Source of the DNA: Patescibacteria group bacterium
Lineage (GTDB): Bacteria > Patescibacteriota > Patescibacteriia > 2-12-FULL-60-25
Assembly: GCA_028688515.1 (NCBI GenBank)
Contig: JAQTXZ010000001.1
Location: forward strand, 620,001-684,000
Length of the DNA: 64,000 nucleotides
Direction of reading: 5' to 3'
How positions within the stretch are numbered: the stretch's first letter is position 1; each line of letters begins with the position of its first letter. Below are positions 5,834 through 14,250 of the stretch, in pieces. The notes under the pieces were generated by a model that had not been told where the DNA came from, made no database searches, and worked only from the letters and a program-made list of their open reading frames with translations. Made by a program: the position numbers and the translations under genes.

Positions 5834-7024
5834 TTAGTTGACCTCCACCGTTATCTTATCCTTCATACTCGGCAAACGATGCACCCAGCTTGGATGGAGT
5901 TCGACATCGACTTGCTCGACGCCGTCCAAGGCGGACCATTTGCGGATAACTTCGTCGGATTGCAGGCCGACGATCAGATCTTTTTTCAATACCGTGCTCG
6001 AATTCGTGAGCCGGCTCTCGGCCTCTGCGCTTACCGCCAAACGAGCGGCGCCTTTGGCCGGATCCGCGCTCTCAAGCCGATAAGAGGCTTGCGTCAAATC
6101 AACATCTCCCAAAGTATAGCCCTCTGGAATTTTTTCGCTTAAGCGGGATCTGAGAAAAGCCAAAACATCCTCCTTGGGGAAAAAGACGGCCGTGACCGTA
6201 ACTTTTGCCTGCGCCAAAAAACTGTCCGCCTCCTGCCCGACAGCGGCGTTGCTTTGCTTTTGAGTTGCGCCCACCAAATAAATCGCCTCCCAATCCTGAT
6301 CCGCACCCGCCTCAACGGTAAGCGTATCCTTGGCCCGCGCCAAAGCGGTATTTTGTAATTCTTCTTGCGCCCTGGCCAACGCATCGGCTGTAACCATCTT
6401 TCTGGTTCCATCGCCGACAGCGGAAGACTCACCCTTAAAAGATGTTACGGCATCTGCAAAAATCAGCGGTTGAATATCTTTCCAAAGACCCGGGATTGAA
6501 AAATGCGTACCGATCGGCAATTCGTACTTATCCCCCACCTCATCCGACGTTGCCTCCACCTCCACCGAACCGCCGGAAGGAACGTTGACGGTTTTTGTTA
6601 TGCGATAAAGACGCCCGTCGTCTGTGAGCAGTCTGGTTTTGACGACCAATGGCTGATCTTTGGAATAATTATTGGTAATTTTGACTCTACCTGTGCTTTT
6701 TGTCGGGACGGAAACGGACGTGACTGTGGAACTGACCGCCTGCACCGTAAACTCTCTGGATTCTGTGAACGTACCATCAACGACTCTGCCTTTGATTTGG
6801 CCGGAAGTCGGATTTGCGGCGATATCCAGAACCGTGTCGACGGATACCGGTTCGTGTTTGGCAGTGACTATGATCTTAGCTTTGACCGAAGACGTCCATA
6901 ACGCGACTGCAATGACGGCCACCGTGACCAAAACAAACGTTACAGCGATGTTACGAAAGAGCTTTGGCGTTGGCGGCTGTGGAAAATTACCAGCTTGCGC
7001 TCCGCGTGTGATTTTTATTCCCAT
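5834..7024 (-). CDS. Membrane-anchored baseplate J/gp47-like protein
   Basis: 396 aa from the ATG at 7024. The frame stays open 63 codons further upstream, but that part translates repeat DNA and overlaps the dnaE end, so I reject it. A Pro-rich N-terminus precedes one membrane segment (residues ~25-43). The rest is predicted to lie outside the membrane. Residues ~130-220 show the pattern of the baseplate-J-like domain common in CPR proteins: GRVKITNNY, LVVKTRLLTDDGRLYR, a SGGSVEVEA strand, then GDKYELPIGTHFSIPG. The role is unknown, perhaps part of a surface or contractile-like structure. It lies downstream of dnaE on the same strand, separated by a palindromic repeat. Confidence 0.7.
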   Translation of the reverse strand: MGIKITRGAQAGNFPQPPTPKLFRNIAVTFVLVTVAVIAVALWTSSVKAKIIVTAKHEPVSVDTVLDIAANPTSGQIKGRVVDGTFTESREFTVQAVSSTVTSVSVPTKSTGRVKITNNYSKDQPLVVKTRLLTDDGRLYRITKTVNVPSGGSVEVEATSDEVGDKYELPIGTHFSIPGLWKDIQPLIFADAVTSFKGESSAVGDGTRKMVTADALARAQEELQNTALARAKDTLTVEAGADQDWEAIYLVGATQKQSNAAVGQEADSFLAQAKVTVTAVFFPKEDVLAFLRSRLSEKIPEGYTLGDVDLTQASYRLESADPAKGAARLAVSAEAESRLTNSSTVLKKDLIVGLQSDEVIRKWSALDGVEQVDVELHPSWVHRLPSMKDKITVEVN

Positions 7025-7112
7025 ACTTGGGGATATTATAGCACATCGGAAAACCTCAGTCTCGCGGACTCGACAGCTCCTTTGCCAAGGAGCAGTTTTA
7101 AGCAACTCAGTA

Positions 7113-7155
7113 ACTTTGTAACTACCCCCTAGGCTAAAGGGGGCAGGGGGTTTTC
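7113..7155. repeat. C5/G5 palindrome after dnaE
   Basis: TACCCCCTAGGCTAAAGGGG followed by GCAGGGGG. Related CCCCCTT/AAGGGGG blocks occur in frame in pheT. Confidence 0.7.
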
Positions 7156-7160
7156 GTAAC

Positions 7161-10100
7161 CTAAAAAGTGACCGTCCTCGGACCGAGGAAAGACTCGACT
7201 TGGGAGATGACATCCGGAGTCAGATGGATGCGCGCCGAGGCTTTTACGCGGCGCTTGCCGCCAACGTCATCGACCATAAATTCTACCGGCTGAACGCCGG
7301 GATTTGCGTCAAAAATGTCGCGAAGTTTGCGGACTGTTGACTCGGGCAAAGTTGCGCTGACGTAGATGGTGACGGGTTTTTCTAGAGCGTCCTCGGCGCG
7401 TCCTGGAACGTCTTGTTGCGTCCTCGGCGCGTCATCCGGCTGGTCCGCTTGATTCGTTTGGTCCGTGGTCCTAGGTACATCGTCCTGGTTAATGGATTCT
7501 TGGGTATCCGCTGTCCATTGCCCGCCTTTGCCCGCGAGTGCAATGTCGTCGATGTTCTCGTTTGTGACTTCGTAGGCGGCTTCGGCCAGCAGTTTCCATT
7601 TTCCGCCGTCTTCGGCAGGACGTCCGCTGGCAATAACAGTCTTGTCCTCCACCCAGCAGTCGACAGTGTCTTGATAAACCCGCGGAAAGACGACAACTTC
7701 GCAATCCGTAATGCCGTCTTCGAGTTTGCAAAACAACATCGGTTCGTTCTTTTTGGTGTAAATCTTTTTGACCGCGGTGACCACGCCGCCGATTCTGGCT
7801 TTCTTTTCTTGCTTAAGTTTGGGCAAATCCGCGATCGGCGAAATTACCGAGCTTAACTTTCCGGCCATATATTTAAAAGGATGTTCGGAAACGTACAGAC
7901 CTAAAAGCTCTTTTTCCCATTTGAGTTTTTCCTGAGGTGTAACCGGCGGCGCGGGTTTTAAATTCAAACCGATCGCCTGACTTTGCGGTTCCGTGGCAAA
8001 AAGATTGACTTGACCCGAATTGGCCTCGCGTTCCATTTGCCGGTGATAATCCAACATGTTTTCTACATTGTAGTAGAGTTGACCGCGGTCGCCATAACAA
8101 TCCGTCGCGCCGGATCTGATTAAAGATTCCAATGATTTTTTATTGATATATTTGCCCTTGATGCGGGAAATGAAATCCGCCAGATCTTTAAACTGACTAT
8201 TGTCCTTGCGATCTTTAATAATGTATTCAACGACATCGTTGCCAAGCCCCTTGATGGCAAGTAGACCGAATCTGATCGTCCCGCGAGTTTCTTCGCGGTT
8301 GCCGTCCGGTTTGTAAGTAATACTGCTTTTAATGACGGAAAAACCGGCAAAAGATTCGTTGACGTCCGGGGGCAAAACATTGATGCCCATGCGTCGGCAT
8401 TCTTCGACCTCGATCGTTATGCGATCAAGATTCATGCAGTCCGAGTTTAGCAGCGCAGCCATAAAACACTCAGGATAATGCGCTTTGAGATAAGCTGTTT
8501 GGTAAGCAATCATGGCATAACAAGCCGCGTGTGACTTGTTAAAACCGTATGCCGCAAACTCTTCGAACTGCGTAAAAACAGCTTCCGCGACGGATTGCTC
8601 AACGCCGTTTTTGATTGAACCGGAAATAAATTTTTCGCGCATTTCGGCCATCAACTTGGCGATCTTTTTGCCCATGGCTTTGCGCAAAGTATCAGCCTGG
8701 CCGCCCGTAAAGCCGGCCATGTCTTTGGAGACTTGCATGACTTGTTCCTGGTAAACGGGAATGCCGTAGGTGCTTTTAAGTGCGTTTTCAGTCAAAGGGT
8801 GTGCATAAACTATCTTTTCCTTGCCATGTTTGCGGTTGATGAAAGATTCGATAAATTGCATCGGGCCCGGGCGATAAAGAGCAACCATGGCGATAATGTC
8901 ATCGATCGAGGATGGTTTAAGATCGCGGATGTACCGCTTCATGCCGTCCGACTCAAGCTGAAAGACTCCGGTTGTTTCCGCTCTGCCCAATAGTTCAAAA
9001 GTTTGTTCATTGTCTAACGGAATATTATCCAGATCGACCTTGTCGCCATGCACAGCTTCTATGATTTCCAAACATTCGCGGATAATGGTTAAGTTGGACA
9101 AACCCAAAAAGTCCATCTTTAAAAGTCCGACTGCTTCGCACGGATGAAGTGAATATTGGATAACTTGATCAACATCGCCGCCTTGCGCTTTTTGCAAAGG
9201 CGCATAGCCGACAAGAGATGCCGGCGCGATAACAATTCCGCACGCGTGCTGACTTGCATGACGTGCAGTTCCTTCGAGCCTTGATGCCAAATCCAGCAGC
9301 TGCGTGACTTTTGGATCGTTTTCATCCAGCGCTTTTAATTCCGGATTTTCTTTGCGCGAGATGTGAATCGGAATATTTTTGCCTTGCACGGGAGGTGGAA
9401 TGACCTTGGCGACGCGATCGACTTCTTGAAACGTCCAACCGAGCACGCGGCCGACATCGCGGACCGCGGCACGCGCGGCCATCGTTCCAAAAGTTATAAT
9501 GCCGGCCACGCGATCCGCGCCGTATTTTTTTGTGACGTACTCGATGACGTCTTTACGTTTGACATCGTCAAAATCCATATCAACATCAGGCATGCTGATG
9601 CGGTCAGGATTGAGAAAACGCTCAAAAAGCAAACCGTATTTGAGCGGATCAAGGTTTGTGATTTTAAGCGCGTAAGCCACGATCGAGCCGGCAGCAGAAC
9701 CGCGCCCTGGGCCGACGATAACATCGTTGTTTTTTGCCCAATTGACGTAGTCGTGAACAATCAAAAAGTAACCCGGAAACCCCATGCGTTCAATTACCGA
9801 CAATTCAAACTCAAGACGCTCTTTAGCTTCGGCCGAAGGCTCGGCGCCATAGCGTTCCAACATTCCGGTGTCTGTAATTTTACGCAGGTACGTCATCTCC
9901 GTTTCGCCTTCTGGAACTTCGAATTTAGGAAGGAGATTTTTACCGAGTTCGATCGTCACGTTACATCTATCAGCAATTTTGCGCGTGTTCTCAATCGCTT
10001 CCGGCACTTCTTTAAATGCGTTGATCATCACTTCCGGTTTTACAAGCGAGTGATCGGTTGTGCGGATGGTAAAACGATTATTGTCAGACAAAAGTTTTCC

Positions 10101-10829
10101 GGCATGAATACACTGCAAAGCATCTTGAGCCTCAACGTCATCTTCATCAAAATAATGAACATCTTTTGTACCCACTAGCGGTGCACCGGTTTTTTTTGCG
10201 AGTTCAATAATGTTCCGGTTAATCTCTATTTGAGTCGGAGACTCAGGGTGATGGACCAACTCAAGAAAAAAGTTATCCACACCAAAAATATCCTGATATT
10301 CTTTCAAGATCGCTTCGGCTTTACTCAAATCATGTTCCTGACACGCTTTTGGAATCTGGCCTTTGGCGCAGCCCGATAGAGCTATCAAACCTTTGTGATA
10401 CTGGCGCAATATATTCTTATCCATGCGCGCCTTGTAATAAAAACCTTCCAAATAAGAGATGGACACCAGTTTTAACAAATTTTGATAACCCTCGTCTGTT
10501 TCAGCAAGGATAGTCAAATGATAAGTCCAATCATCAATGCGCGGACGTTTGTCAGTCAAAAGGTTAGGCGCAATATTGGCCTCGACGCCGATTATGGGTT
10601 TTATACCTGCTTTTTGCGCGGCTTCGTAAAATTCAATAACGCCATACAAAGCACTGTGGTCGGTTAAAGCAATTGCATCATAACCTTTATCTTTTGCATT
10701 TTTTACCAAATCCCCCGCATCGCCCATGGCATCCGAAAGCGAATACATGGAGTGGACGTGAAGATGGACGAAGGGAGATCGTCCCACGTCGCTCGTCCCA
10801 CGTCCTGCGTCGTTGATTGGCTCAGACAT
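7161..10829 (-). CDS. dnaE: DNA polymerase III subunit alpha
   Basis: Replicative polymerase, 1222 aa from the ATG at 10829 (an in-frame TTG nine codons earlier is less likely). The N-terminal PHP domain begins HLHVHSMYSLSD and keeps the His/Asp metal pattern (DHSALYG). The catalytic aspartates are in PDVDMDFDD. Further on come the thumb/fingers (GPGRGSAAGS), the helix-hairpin-helix region (IRFGLLAIKGLG) and an OB domain (RIGGVVTAVKK, near residues 1010-1080). Two stretches are low-complexity insertions made of repeat DNA: about 12 residues right after the start (DAGRGTSDVGR) and a linker (VPRTTDQTNQADQPDDAPRT) before a C-terminal alpha/beta domain. A terminator hairpin of the upstream gene lies 35 bp before the start. 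Confidence 0.97.
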   Translation of the reverse strand: MSEPINDAGRGTSDVGRSPFVHLHVHSMYSLSDAMGDAGDLVKNAKDKGYDAIALTDHSALYGVIEFYEAAQKAGIKPIIGVEANIAPNLLTDKRPRIDDWTYHLTILAETDEGYQNLLKLVSISYLEGFYYKARMDKNILRQYHKGLIALSGCAKGQIPKACQEHDLSKAEAILKEYQDIFGVDNFFLELVHHPESPTQIEINRNIIELAKKTGAPLVGTKDVHYFDEDDVEAQDALQCIHAGKLLSDNNRFTIRTTDHSLVKPEVMINAFKEVPEAIENTRKIADRCNVTIELGKNLLPKFEVPEGETEMTYLRKITDTGMLERYGAEPSAEAKERLEFELSVIERMGFPGYFLIVHDYVNWAKNNDVIVGPGRGSAAGSIVAYALKITNLDPLKYGLLFERFLNPDRISMPDVDMDFDDVKRKDVIEYVTKKYGADRVAGIITFGTMAARAAVRDVGRVLGWTFQEVDRVAKVIPPPVQGKNIPIHISRKENPELKALDENDPKVTQLLDLASRLEGTARHASQHACGIVIAPASLVGYAPLQKAQGGDVDQVIQYSLHPCEAVGLLKMDFLGLSNLTIIRECLEIIEAVHGDKVDLDNIPLDNEQTFELLGRAETTGVFQLESDGMKRYIRDLKPSSIDDIIAMVALYRPGPMQFIESFINRKHGKEKIVYAHPLTENALKSTYGIPVYQEQVMQVSKDMAGFTGGQADTLRKAMGKKIAKLMAEMREKFISGSIKNGVEQSVAEAVFTQFEEFAAYGFNKSHAACYAMIAYQTAYLKAHYPECFMAALLNSDCMNLDRITIEVEECRRMGINVLPPDVNESFAGFSVIKSSITYKPDGNREETRGTIRFGLLAIKGLGNDVVEYIIKDRKDNSQFKDLADFISRIKGKYINKKSLESLIRSGATDCYGDRGQLYYNVENMLDYHRQMEREANSGQVNLFATEPQSQAIGLNLKPAPPVTPQEKLKWEKELLGLYVSEHPFKYMAGKLSSVISPIADLPKLKQEKKARIGGVVTAVKKIYTKKNEPMLFCKLEDGITDCEVVVFPRVYQDTVDCWVEDKTVIASGRPAEDGGKWKLLAEAAYEVTNENIDDIALAGKGGQWTADTQESINQDDVPRTTDQTNQADQPDDAPRTQQDVPGRAEDALEKPVTIYVSATLPESTVRKLRDIFDANPGVQPVEFMVDDVGGKRRVKASARIHLTPDVISQVESFLGPRTVTF
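7380..7495. repeat. In-frame repeat-derived linker in dnaE
   Basis: Degenerate CGTCCTnG/GCGCGTC heptad-like units (GCGTCCTCGGCGCGTC occurs twice). Translated as a Thr/Asp/Gln-rich linker between the OB and C-terminal domains. Confidence 0.6.
10785..10820. repeat. Heptad array in the dnaE 5' end
   Basis: CGTCCCA, CGTCGCT, CGTCCCA, CGTCCTG, CGTCG in register with period 7. Translated in frame as AGRGTSDVGR in the minus-strand frame. Confidence 0.85.
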
Positions 10830-10863
10830 ATTGTTTCGTTCCTGCTGACGGCACAAGGCCTGC

Positions 10864-10897
10864 AGGTAAATAAAATCACCCGTATCTTAACGGGTGA
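10864..10897 (-). terminator. Terminator after the 114-aa membrane protein gene
   Basis: TCACCCG/CGGGTGA stem with an 8-nt loop, followed on the minus strand by TTTTATTT. Confidence 0.75.
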
Positions 10898-10923
10898 GCA
10901 ACAAACTGCCAAGACGGCGTTTT

Positions 10924-11268
10924 CTATTCTTCCTCTTCCTCATTCAACAACTTATTAAAACGCTTTTTTGACTTTTTGGACTTTTTTTCCGCTCTTGCGG
11001 CCGTGTGTTTTGCGGCAAAACCCGCGACAGAGCTGACGCCCTTGGCAAGACCAACCATTGTGCCGAATGTCTGCCCGAACTTTTCTTTGGCGTTGACTAT
11101 TCCCTCTTCGACTTCACTCGCAATCTCTCGAGTGTGTTCGACGATTTCGTTGCTCTGCCTCAACAATTTCGCAACTTCAAACAGCGTCCAGCAAATGAAT
11201 GCCGCAACTCCAAAAATAGAAACGCCGAATGCGAGCCAAAAAAATGCTTGTGATGAGGAGAGGTCCAT
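10924..11268 (-). CDS. Small membrane protein with cytosolic helical tail
   Basis: 114 aa. One membrane segment (residues ~8-28: FFWLAFGVSIFGVAAFICW) is followed by an amphipathic helix (LLRQSNEIVEHTREIASEVEEG). A Lys-rich stretch and a Glu5 tail end the protein. The layout resembles DUF948/YtxH-type envelope proteins, but I cannot assign a family. A TATACT box lies 8 nt before the ATG, so the mRNA is probably leaderless. A clear terminator follows, so the gene is monocistronic. Confidence 0.65.
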   Translation of the reverse strand: MDLSSSQAFFWLAFGVSIFGVAAFICWTLFEVAKLLRQSNEIVEHTREIASEVEEGIVNAKEKFGQTFGTMVGLAKGVSSVAGFAAKHTAARAEKKSKKSKKRFNKLLNEEEEE

Positions 11269-11287
11269 ATAAATACAGTATACACAT

Positions 11288-11315
11288 AAAACTGGAAACT
11301 AGAAACTGGAAAGAG
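11288..11315. repeat. Heptad array AAACTGG type
   Basis: AAACTGG, AAACTAG, AAACTGG, AAAGAGT in tandem, upstream of the 114-aa protein gene. Confidence 0.8.
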
Positions 11316-11375
11316 TGAAGAAGTCATCTTGACTCAAAAGTTGTTGACTATCGTTCTACATGTTAAGTTATTGTC

Positions 11376-11414
11376 AGTAATTATTAATTGTTAATTCTTA
11401 ATTGTTAATTGTTT
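11376..11414. repeat. Heptad array TTAATTG type
   Basis: TTAATTG, TTAATTC, TTAATTG, TTAATTG in tandem, ending at the start codon of the ferritin-like gene. Confidence 0.8.
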
Positions 11415-11690
11415 ATGATGTCTTCCCTCCCCATCGACCTCTCCAAGGTCCCTGCAAAAAATATTGACCGCGAGATTTTACGCGCAGCTTTAATCGCAGA
11501 GCTTGATGCCGTAAATCTTTACGACCAGTTTGCATCAATGGCTAAGTCAGACCGAATTAAAGCGACCCTGGCAGACATTGCCAAAGAAGAAAAAACTCAT
11601 ATTGGCGAGTTTCAGGCGCTTCTCCTCGAACTTGATAAAGAGCAGGTTGAAGAGCTTGCGCATGGCAAAAAAGAGGTTAGCGAGCTCTAA
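11415..11690 (+). CDS. Small ferritin-like/rubrerythrin-like protein
   Basis: 91 aa from ATG at 11415 (a second ATG follows directly; the in-frame TTG upstream lies in repeat DNA). Two helices carry the paired-Glu pattern of ferritin-like diiron proteins: AELDAVNLYDQFA (ExxxxxxxY) and EEKTHIGEFQALL (ExxH). This length fits half-ferritins that dimerise to build the diiron site, as in encapsulated ferritins and archaeal rubrerythrin-like proteins. A role in iron storage or peroxide handling is inferred. No encapsulin is in the window. Its TAA overlaps the pheT stop in convergent orientation. Confidence 0.72.
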   Translation: MMSSLPIDLSKVPAKNIDREILRAALIAELDAVNLYDQFASMAKSDRIKATLADIAKEEKTHIGEFQALLLELDKEQVEELAHGKKEVSEL

Positions 11691-14248
11691 CCTCTAACTG
11701 TTGCTCCAAACTTTTCTTTACAAGCTAATAACGCATTCTCAAGCACGCCGTCAACCTCTGCACTTTCGAGGGTTTTTTCGCGTGAACCGATGGTCAGGTG
11801 CATGGCCACTGATTTTTTATTGTCGGCTATGCCCATGCCCGCATAAGTATCGAACCATTCGACTTTGATAATGCGTTCATCAGCGCGCGTGATGGCAAGT
11901 TCCAAATCTCTATAATCAACATTGCGATCAACAACCAAAGCCAAATCGCGTTTTGCCTCCGGAAAAGGGAGGGACGGCGTGTAAGTTTTGGAAGTTTTTG
12001 CAAATTCGACGAATTCGCGAAGATTGATCAGCGCTGCGCCGACCTTGCCTTTTATCTTAAACTTCTCGGTAAGTTGAGGCGCGATCTCGCCGATGATCGC
12101 CAATGGCTTATCATTTTTAAAAGCTTGAGCCGAGCGGCCGGGGTGCCACGACGGATCTTGAGATACGCGCTTCCAATGGACGTCCGTGATGCCGTAGGTA
12201 TCGAGCAAGTACTCGACAAAACCTTTCGCCTTGCGCCACGGCTCATTATCATCCGCATCGCGAATCACGGCCATCATTTCCGGAACTTCGTCGGGTAATC
12301 CGTCCCACGTCCCACTGCCCACGTCCTGCGCCGACGTTGTACGTGGTACGTTGTACGTGGTACGTAAATAGACATTTGAGCATTCGAATAAGCGCAAATC
12401 TTTTTCGCGTTCCTGATTGTCCGCAACTGCTTGCAACATGCCGGGGATGAGCGACGGGCGCATTACGGCCCAATCGCTTGAAAGCGGATTTTGTACATGC
12501 AAAAGATTTTTTGGATCATAGCCGGCTTTGCGCAACAGATCTTCCGAAATAAAAGACCAGCTAAAAACCTCGGTATATCCAACCGCGCTCGTTGCATCTT
12601 TGAGCCGGTCCTCCCATTGCAAGATCGCGTCAGTCGGGCGCGGCGCCACGCCAACCGGAACGACAGATGGAATCTGCGCATAGCCTATTACGCGCGCAAT
12701 CTCCTCAACCAGATCGCGTCCCATCTCGATGTCATGATCGCGCCACCATGGCACAGTCGCCTTAATCGTCTTGCCGGTGACCTTGATGCCAAAACCAAGA
12801 CGCTTAAGTACGTCAATCATTTCAGACTTTTTAACTTCTACGCCGATCAGACCGGTAACTTCATCCGTTGTAACAGAATAAGTCATCGGCTTGTATTTTT
12901 CGGTTTGGACGTCCGAAGGTGCGCCGACGACATTGCCTCCGGCGAGCTTTGTGACAAGCTCAATCGCGCGCGCCATAGCTGAAGTAGGCGCCATCTGCGA
13001 CAAGCCTTTTTCAAAACGCAATTGCGAGTCTGACTGCAAATTTAATTTGCGCGAACCCTTGCGGACAATGACCGGATCAAAAGTCGCGGCTTCGAGAACA
13101 ATGTCGGTCGTCTGTTCGTCCGCCCCTGTCTCCTCCCCTCCCATAACTCCGGCGACGGCGATTGGACGTTCGGCATCAGCGATGACAAGAATTTTATCGT
13201 CGAGCTGATAAGTCTTGCCGTCCAAAGCTTGAATTTTTTCGTTGGCGCGAGCGAAACGAACGTGAATCGACGGAAATCCCCCCCGCCCCCCTTTCAAGGG
13301 GGGGGTTAAAAGTTTTTTGGTGTCGAAGACGTGCATCGGCTGGCCGGTTTCGAGCATTACGTAGTTTGTGATGTCAACAAGATTGTTGATAGGACGAATA
13401 CCCGCACTCAAAAGTCGACGCTTTAACCACCAAGGAGATCGTCCGACTTTGACGCCCTGCATCCTAACGCCAATGTAACGAGAACAAGCCTTCTTCGCAT
13501 CAATCTTAACACTCAACCCTCCGTCGACGTGGGACGCAGGACGTGCGACGTGCGACGTTTTTTTGAGCGCCAGCTCTTTCCACTTCATCGGTTTTTTCAA
13601 AATTGCAGAGGCTTCGCGCGCAAGACCAACCATCCCCATCGCATCAGGACGGTTCGAGGTGACTTCGATATCCATCACAACATCGCCGGACAATCCCAGG
13701 ACGTTTGCAAGCGGCGTACCGGGAACGATCCCCCCTTGTCCCCCCTTACCAAGATGGGGTTGAAAGGAACCTTGCAACTCTTTCCCCAAATCCAAAATCT
13801 CCGACTCTTGATGTGGAAAAGCTTCGCCAAGACCGATTTCACTCGCAGCGCAAATCATTCCTTCGCTTTTTATTCCCCGAATTTCCGCCGGTTGAAGTTC
13901 GATTAGATCTCCCTGTCCATGCCAGCGCACTTTTGCACCAACAAGAGCCACTGCGACTTTTTGCCCCTCGTACAAATTCGTTCCTCCGCAAACCAGACTT
14001 AAATTCTCGTCCCGCGTCGTACGTCCCAATCGTCCCACGTTGACGTTAACGAGTTTGAGCTTGTCGGCTTTTGGATGTTGTTCAATCTTTAAGACCTCGC
14101 CGACAATAATTTTATCGAGTTCTTCGCCTTGCGGAAACATCTTTTCCACGGAAGGACCGGAAAGCGAAATCCGCGCCGCGAAATCTTCCGGCTTAACATT
14201 GAGGCTGACATATTCTTTCAGCCAATCGTAGGAAACTAGTAGGTTCAT
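11687..14248 (-). CDS. pheT: Phenylalanyl-tRNA synthetase beta subunit
   Basis: 853 aa. N-terminal EMAP/OB tRNA-binding domain (VGEVLKIEQHPKADKLKL, residues ~48-65), B3/B4 editing region (RYIGVRMQGV, VDITNYVMLETGQPMH), B5 domain, the catalytic-like core (RPSLIPGMLQ) and C-terminal ferredoxin-fold anticodon-binding domain (PSLPFPEAKRDLALVVD). Longer than the usual ~790-800 aa because of at least five in-frame segments made of repeat DNA. These lie around residues 72-80, 162-175, 235-245, 310-325 and 610-635. They fall between domains or in loops. Translated directly after pheS (2-bp gap). Its stop overlaps that of the convergent ferritin-like gene. Confidence 0.96.
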   Translation of the reverse strand: MNLLVSYDWLKEYVSLNVKPEDFAARISLSGPSVEKMFPQGEELDKIIVGEVLKIEQHPKADKLKLVNVNVGRLGRTTRDENLSLVCGGTNLYEGQKVAVALVGAKVRWHGQGDLIELQPAEIRGIKSEGMICAASEIGLGEAFPHQESEILDLGKELQGSFQPHLGKGGQGGIVPGTPLANVLGLSGDVVMDIEVTSNRPDAMGMVGLAREASAILKKPMKWKELALKKTSHVARPASHVDGGLSVKIDAKKACSRYIGVRMQGVKVGRSPWWLKRRLLSAGIRPINNLVDITNYVMLETGQPMHVFDTKKLLTPPLKGGRGGFPSIHVRFARANEKIQALDGKTYQLDDKILVIADAERPIAVAGVMGGEETGADEQTTDIVLEAATFDPVIVRKGSRKLNLQSDSQLRFEKGLSQMAPTSAMARAIELVTKLAGGNVVGAPSDVQTEKYKPMTYSVTTDEVTGLIGVEVKKSEMIDVLKRLGFGIKVTGKTIKATVPWWRDHDIEMGRDLVEEIARVIGYAQIPSVVPVGVAPRPTDAILQWEDRLKDATSAVGYTEVFSWSFISEDLLRKAGYDPKNLLHVQNPLSSDWAVMRPSLIPGMLQAVADNQEREKDLRLFECSNVYLRTTYNVPRTTSAQDVGSGTWDGLPDEVPEMMAVIRDADDNEPWRKAKGFVEYLLDTYGITDVHWKRVSQDPSWHPGRSAQAFKNDKPLAIIGEIAPQLTEKFKIKGKVGAALINLREFVEFAKTSKTYTPSLPFPEAKRDLALVVDRNVDYRDLELAITRADERIIKVEWFDTYAGMGIADNKKSVAMHLTIGSREKTLESAEVDGVLENALLACKEKFGATVRG
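12298..12367. repeat. In-frame heptad array in pheT (largest)
   Basis: CGTCCCA, CGTCCCA, CTGCCCA, CGTCCTG, then a switch to CGTTGTA and CGTGGTA units in alternation. Two heptad families are joined in one array and encode an RTTYNVPRTT-like stretch. Confidence 0.88.
13276..13312. repeat. In-frame C/G-run palindrome in pheT
   Basis: CCCCCCTTTCAAGGGGGGGG, encoding LTPPLKGGRGG. Confidence 0.8.
13519..13562. repeat. In-frame heptad array in pheT
   Basis: GACGTGG, GACGCAG, GACGTGC, GACGTGC, GACGTTT; encodes TSHVARPASHV. Confidence 0.85.
13726..13765. repeat. In-frame C-run repeat in pheT
   Basis: CCCCCCTTGTCCCCCCTTAC followed by CAAGATGGGGTTG; encodes HLGKGGQGGIV. Confidence 0.75.
13998..14045. 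repeat. In-frame heptad array in pheT 5' part
   Basis: CGTCCCG, CGTCGTA, CGTCCCA, then ATCGTCCCACGTT; encodes GRLGRTTRDE inside the tRNA-binding domain. Confidence 0.82.
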
Positions 14249-14250
14249 AT

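Noticed and set aside
7025-7213. 63-codon N-terminal extension of the baseplate-like protein
   Set aside because: Translates a C-run palindrome and overlaps the dnaE 3' end; the membrane anchor starts properly from the ATG at 7024.
9363-10178. 271-codon open frame on the plus strand
   Set aside because: Antisense to the dnaE core. dnaE has full motif support and this frame has none.
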